From assembly GCA_009779455.1 (NCBI GenBank), contig WREG01000077.1:1-8459 (forward strand): DNA of 8,459 nt, read 5' to 3'. This DNA is from Oscillospiraceae bacterium. GTDB lineage: Bacteria > Bacillota > Clostridia > Oscillospirales > Acutalibacteraceae. Each line of letters starts with the position of its first letter. The stretch's first letter is position 1. Positions 6,985-8,459 of this stretch are shown piece after piece. The translations under genes were made by a program, and so were the position numbers. The notes beneath the pieces are model-generated. The model was not told the DNA's origin, ran no database searches, and was given only the letters and a program-made list of their open reading frames with translations.

Positions 6985-8459
6985 ATGATATCTCCAAAAA
7001 ACAATACCCCGCAAAACGCGCCGCATAAAATTACCGTAAAAAGCCGCCGACTGTTGCCGGAGGACGGGCTGCTCCTCGGCAACGGGGACATATCCGTCAG
7101 CATTTACCCCGATTATGACTATATCGGCTTCCGTTTCGGGAAAGGCGACGTTTGGGACAGGCGCTTCGACTACAGCGTTGACCCGGATCCCGTCGATATA
7201 GACGAGCTGACCCGGGGCATAGAAATTGAACGCTGGAAATGCGGGCCTTACGGCGGCAAGGTCGAGGCTGTCGGCGAAAAGCCCCGAAATTCGGAGCGAA
7301 TGCATGAAATCTGCCAGGGCGCGCCGAAAAGCTACAACAACATCCCCTATCCCTGCCCGAAGCCCGTGGGCGAACTGCAGATGTTCCTGCCCCCCGACCT
7401 GCCGGGCGGGCGATTTGCGCTGACCCTTGAGGTTGAGAAGGGTCAAGTCAATATTTTATGCGAATACGATGAAAACGTTAATATATATATAGAAGCATGC
7501 GTCCATCCGTCCGAAAACCTCTTGAAAGTTGGCTGGAAAATCGAAAACCTTGTGGAAAACACCCTCGGGCACGGGGCGCCCGTGCGTTTCGCGCTTTACA
7601 GATGGCGCGACCCGTCCATTGACGAGTTCACGACGAAGTTTTACCGCAGACACGGCCGCTCCGTAATGTCCGGCAACGGCAAAGTGCTTCCCGCGACGCC
7701 GCTGGAGCCGCCTGTGGTCACAACTGCCGCCGGCCAATACTGCGTTTTGCAGCAGTTCGGCTCCGACCTCACATATCCCAAGGGCTTTGAATGCATGATG
7801 GCCGCTTTCGGGGCTGCGGAGGTACAGCCGACAAAGGCCCTTGACGACAGCGAGGCCTGCCTGACCATAAAACCCGTTGACGATTACGAAGGGAGCCTTT
7901 ATATCGGCATTGCCACGACAGGGCTTGACGGCAAACGCGCTTCGGCGGGCATAGAATATTTAAGCTCGCGCATGGACGGCATAGAAGGAACCTTCGACGC
8001 GGACGTTTCGGAGGACGCGGAGGCATTTTGGGGCAAGTCTTCGTTTTCGACGGAGGACAAGCCCTTTGAGCAGATGTGGCATGAGACCCTGCACGCACAA
8101 AAATGCGTGTATAAATCCGGCAAAACCGCTCCCGGGCTGATGCTTCCGAGTACCGTGGCCGACTACGCCCTTTGGAAGGGCGATTACCATATGAATTACA
8201 ATTTCCAGCAGCCGTTTTGGGGAATGCCGGCAGGCAATCATCCCGAATTGATGCTGCCCTATATGGAAACGCTGACGGATTGGTTTTTGCCCATGGGACG
8301 TATGATAGCGGAAAAATATTACCGCTGCCGGGGGGCTTTTATACAACTGACGGGTTTTCCGATGATTGTAGCGGAGGATCCCATATGCGTGGTGCCGATG
8401 GGAAGGATGCTATACATGACGGGCTGGGCGGTAAACCAGTTTTGGTGGTATTACCGTTA
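6985..8459 (+). CDS. Glycoside hydrolase, GH95-like (alpha/alpha)6-barrel (partial)
   Basis: 491 codons are present and the C-terminus runs off the right edge. Related enzymes are about 700-800 residues long. There is no signal peptide, so it should act in the cytoplasm. The N-terminal beta-sandwich region opens with LLPEDGLLLGNGDISVSIYP (23-42), the equivalent of the LPLGNGRLGA motif of GH95 alpha-fucosidases and relatives, followed by GKGDVWDRR (52-60). From about 360 the helical barrel begins (FEQMWHETLHAQKC), and KGDYHMNYNFQQPFWG (398-413) matches the GH95 segment that carries an N-x-N pair (here N404 and N406). In GH95 fucosidases that pair, with a later aspartate, activates the catalytic water. 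The catalytic acid and base expected later in the protein are only partly within the window. It starts 13 bases after the beta-helix gene. Its ribosome binding site AAGGA overlaps that gene's stop codon, so the two form an operon. The exact substrate is unknown, and the family call rests on motif recall. Confidence 0.7.
   Translation, partial: MISPKNNTPQNAPHKITVKSRRLLPEDGLLLGNGDISVSIYPDYDYIGFRFGKGDVWDRRFDYSVDPDPVDIDELTRGIEIERWKCGPYGGKVEAVGEKPRNSERMHEICQGAPKSYNNIPYPCPKPVGELQMFLPPDLPGGRFALTLEVEKGQVNILCEYDENVNIYIEACVHPSENLLKVGWKIENLVENTLGHGAPVRFALYRWRDPSIDEFTTKFYRRHGRSVMSGNGKVLPATPLEPPVVTTAAGQYCVLQQFGSDLTYPKGFECMMAAFGAAEVQPTKALDDSEACLTIKPVDDYEGSLYIGIATTGLDGKRASAGIEYLSSRMDGIEGTFDADVSEDAEAFWGKSSFSTEDKPFEQMWHETLHAQKCVYKSGKTAPGLMLPSTVADYALWKGDYHMNYNFQQPFWGMPAGNHPELMLPYMETLTDWFLPMGRMIAEKYYRCRGAFIQLTGFPMIVAEDPICVVPMGRMLYMTGWAVNQFWWYYR

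Noticed and set aside
6835..7446. 203-codon minus-strand open frame
   Set aside because: Spans the end of the beta-helix gene and the start of the hydrolase gene in antisense; both of those have clear domain evidence.
7960..8346. 128-codon minus-strand open frame
   Set aside because: Antisense to the GH95-like barrel region, which carries recognisable motifs in the plus frame.

Overview
The window looks like a chromosomal segment of a Gram-positive anaerobe in the Clostridia (Bacillota). The signs are strong purine-rich ribosome binding sites, near-consensus sigma-A promoters in AT-rich spacers, moderate-GC genes, a typical Gram-positive signal peptide and Clostridia-like versions of the proteins. 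This placement is an inference from sequence character, not from a search.

Layout. On the minus strand, alanine racemase (alr, 754-1941) is followed 58 bases later by an uncharacterised membrane-anchored exported protein (695 to beyond the left edge). These two probably share the alr promoter. A 215-base divergent spacer (1942-2156) holds back-to-back promoters. On the alr side it also holds a long imperfect palindrome built on a heptamer repeat. On the plus strand follow a GPH-family sugar:cation symporter (2157-3752), a 345-base spacer (3753-4097) with a telomere-like GGGGTTA array and several hairpins, argininosuccinate synthase (argG, 4098-5324), a secreted right-handed beta-helix protein with a chitobiase-type C-terminal domain (5403-6971), and 13 bases later a glycoside hydrolase related to GH95 that has no signal peptide and runs off the right edge (6985-8459).

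How the genes may work together. The last two genes are almost certainly co-transcribed and look like a small carbohydrate-use unit: an exported beta-helix protein that binds or cuts a polysaccharide outside, and a cytoplasmic (alpha/alpha)6-barrel hydrolase that works on imported fragments. The GPH symporter upstream could supply import, but argG lies between them, so that link is only suggestive. alr (cell-wall D-alanine) and argG (arginine synthesis) are housekeeping genes.

The most unusual DNA is in the spacers: two different heptamer tandem repeats, one palindromic element overlapping the alr promoter, and one unassigned hairpin-rich stretch that may be a mobile-element remnant. I saw no tRNA, rRNA, CRISPR array or intact insertion sequence, and no clearly novel defence or biosynthetic system.
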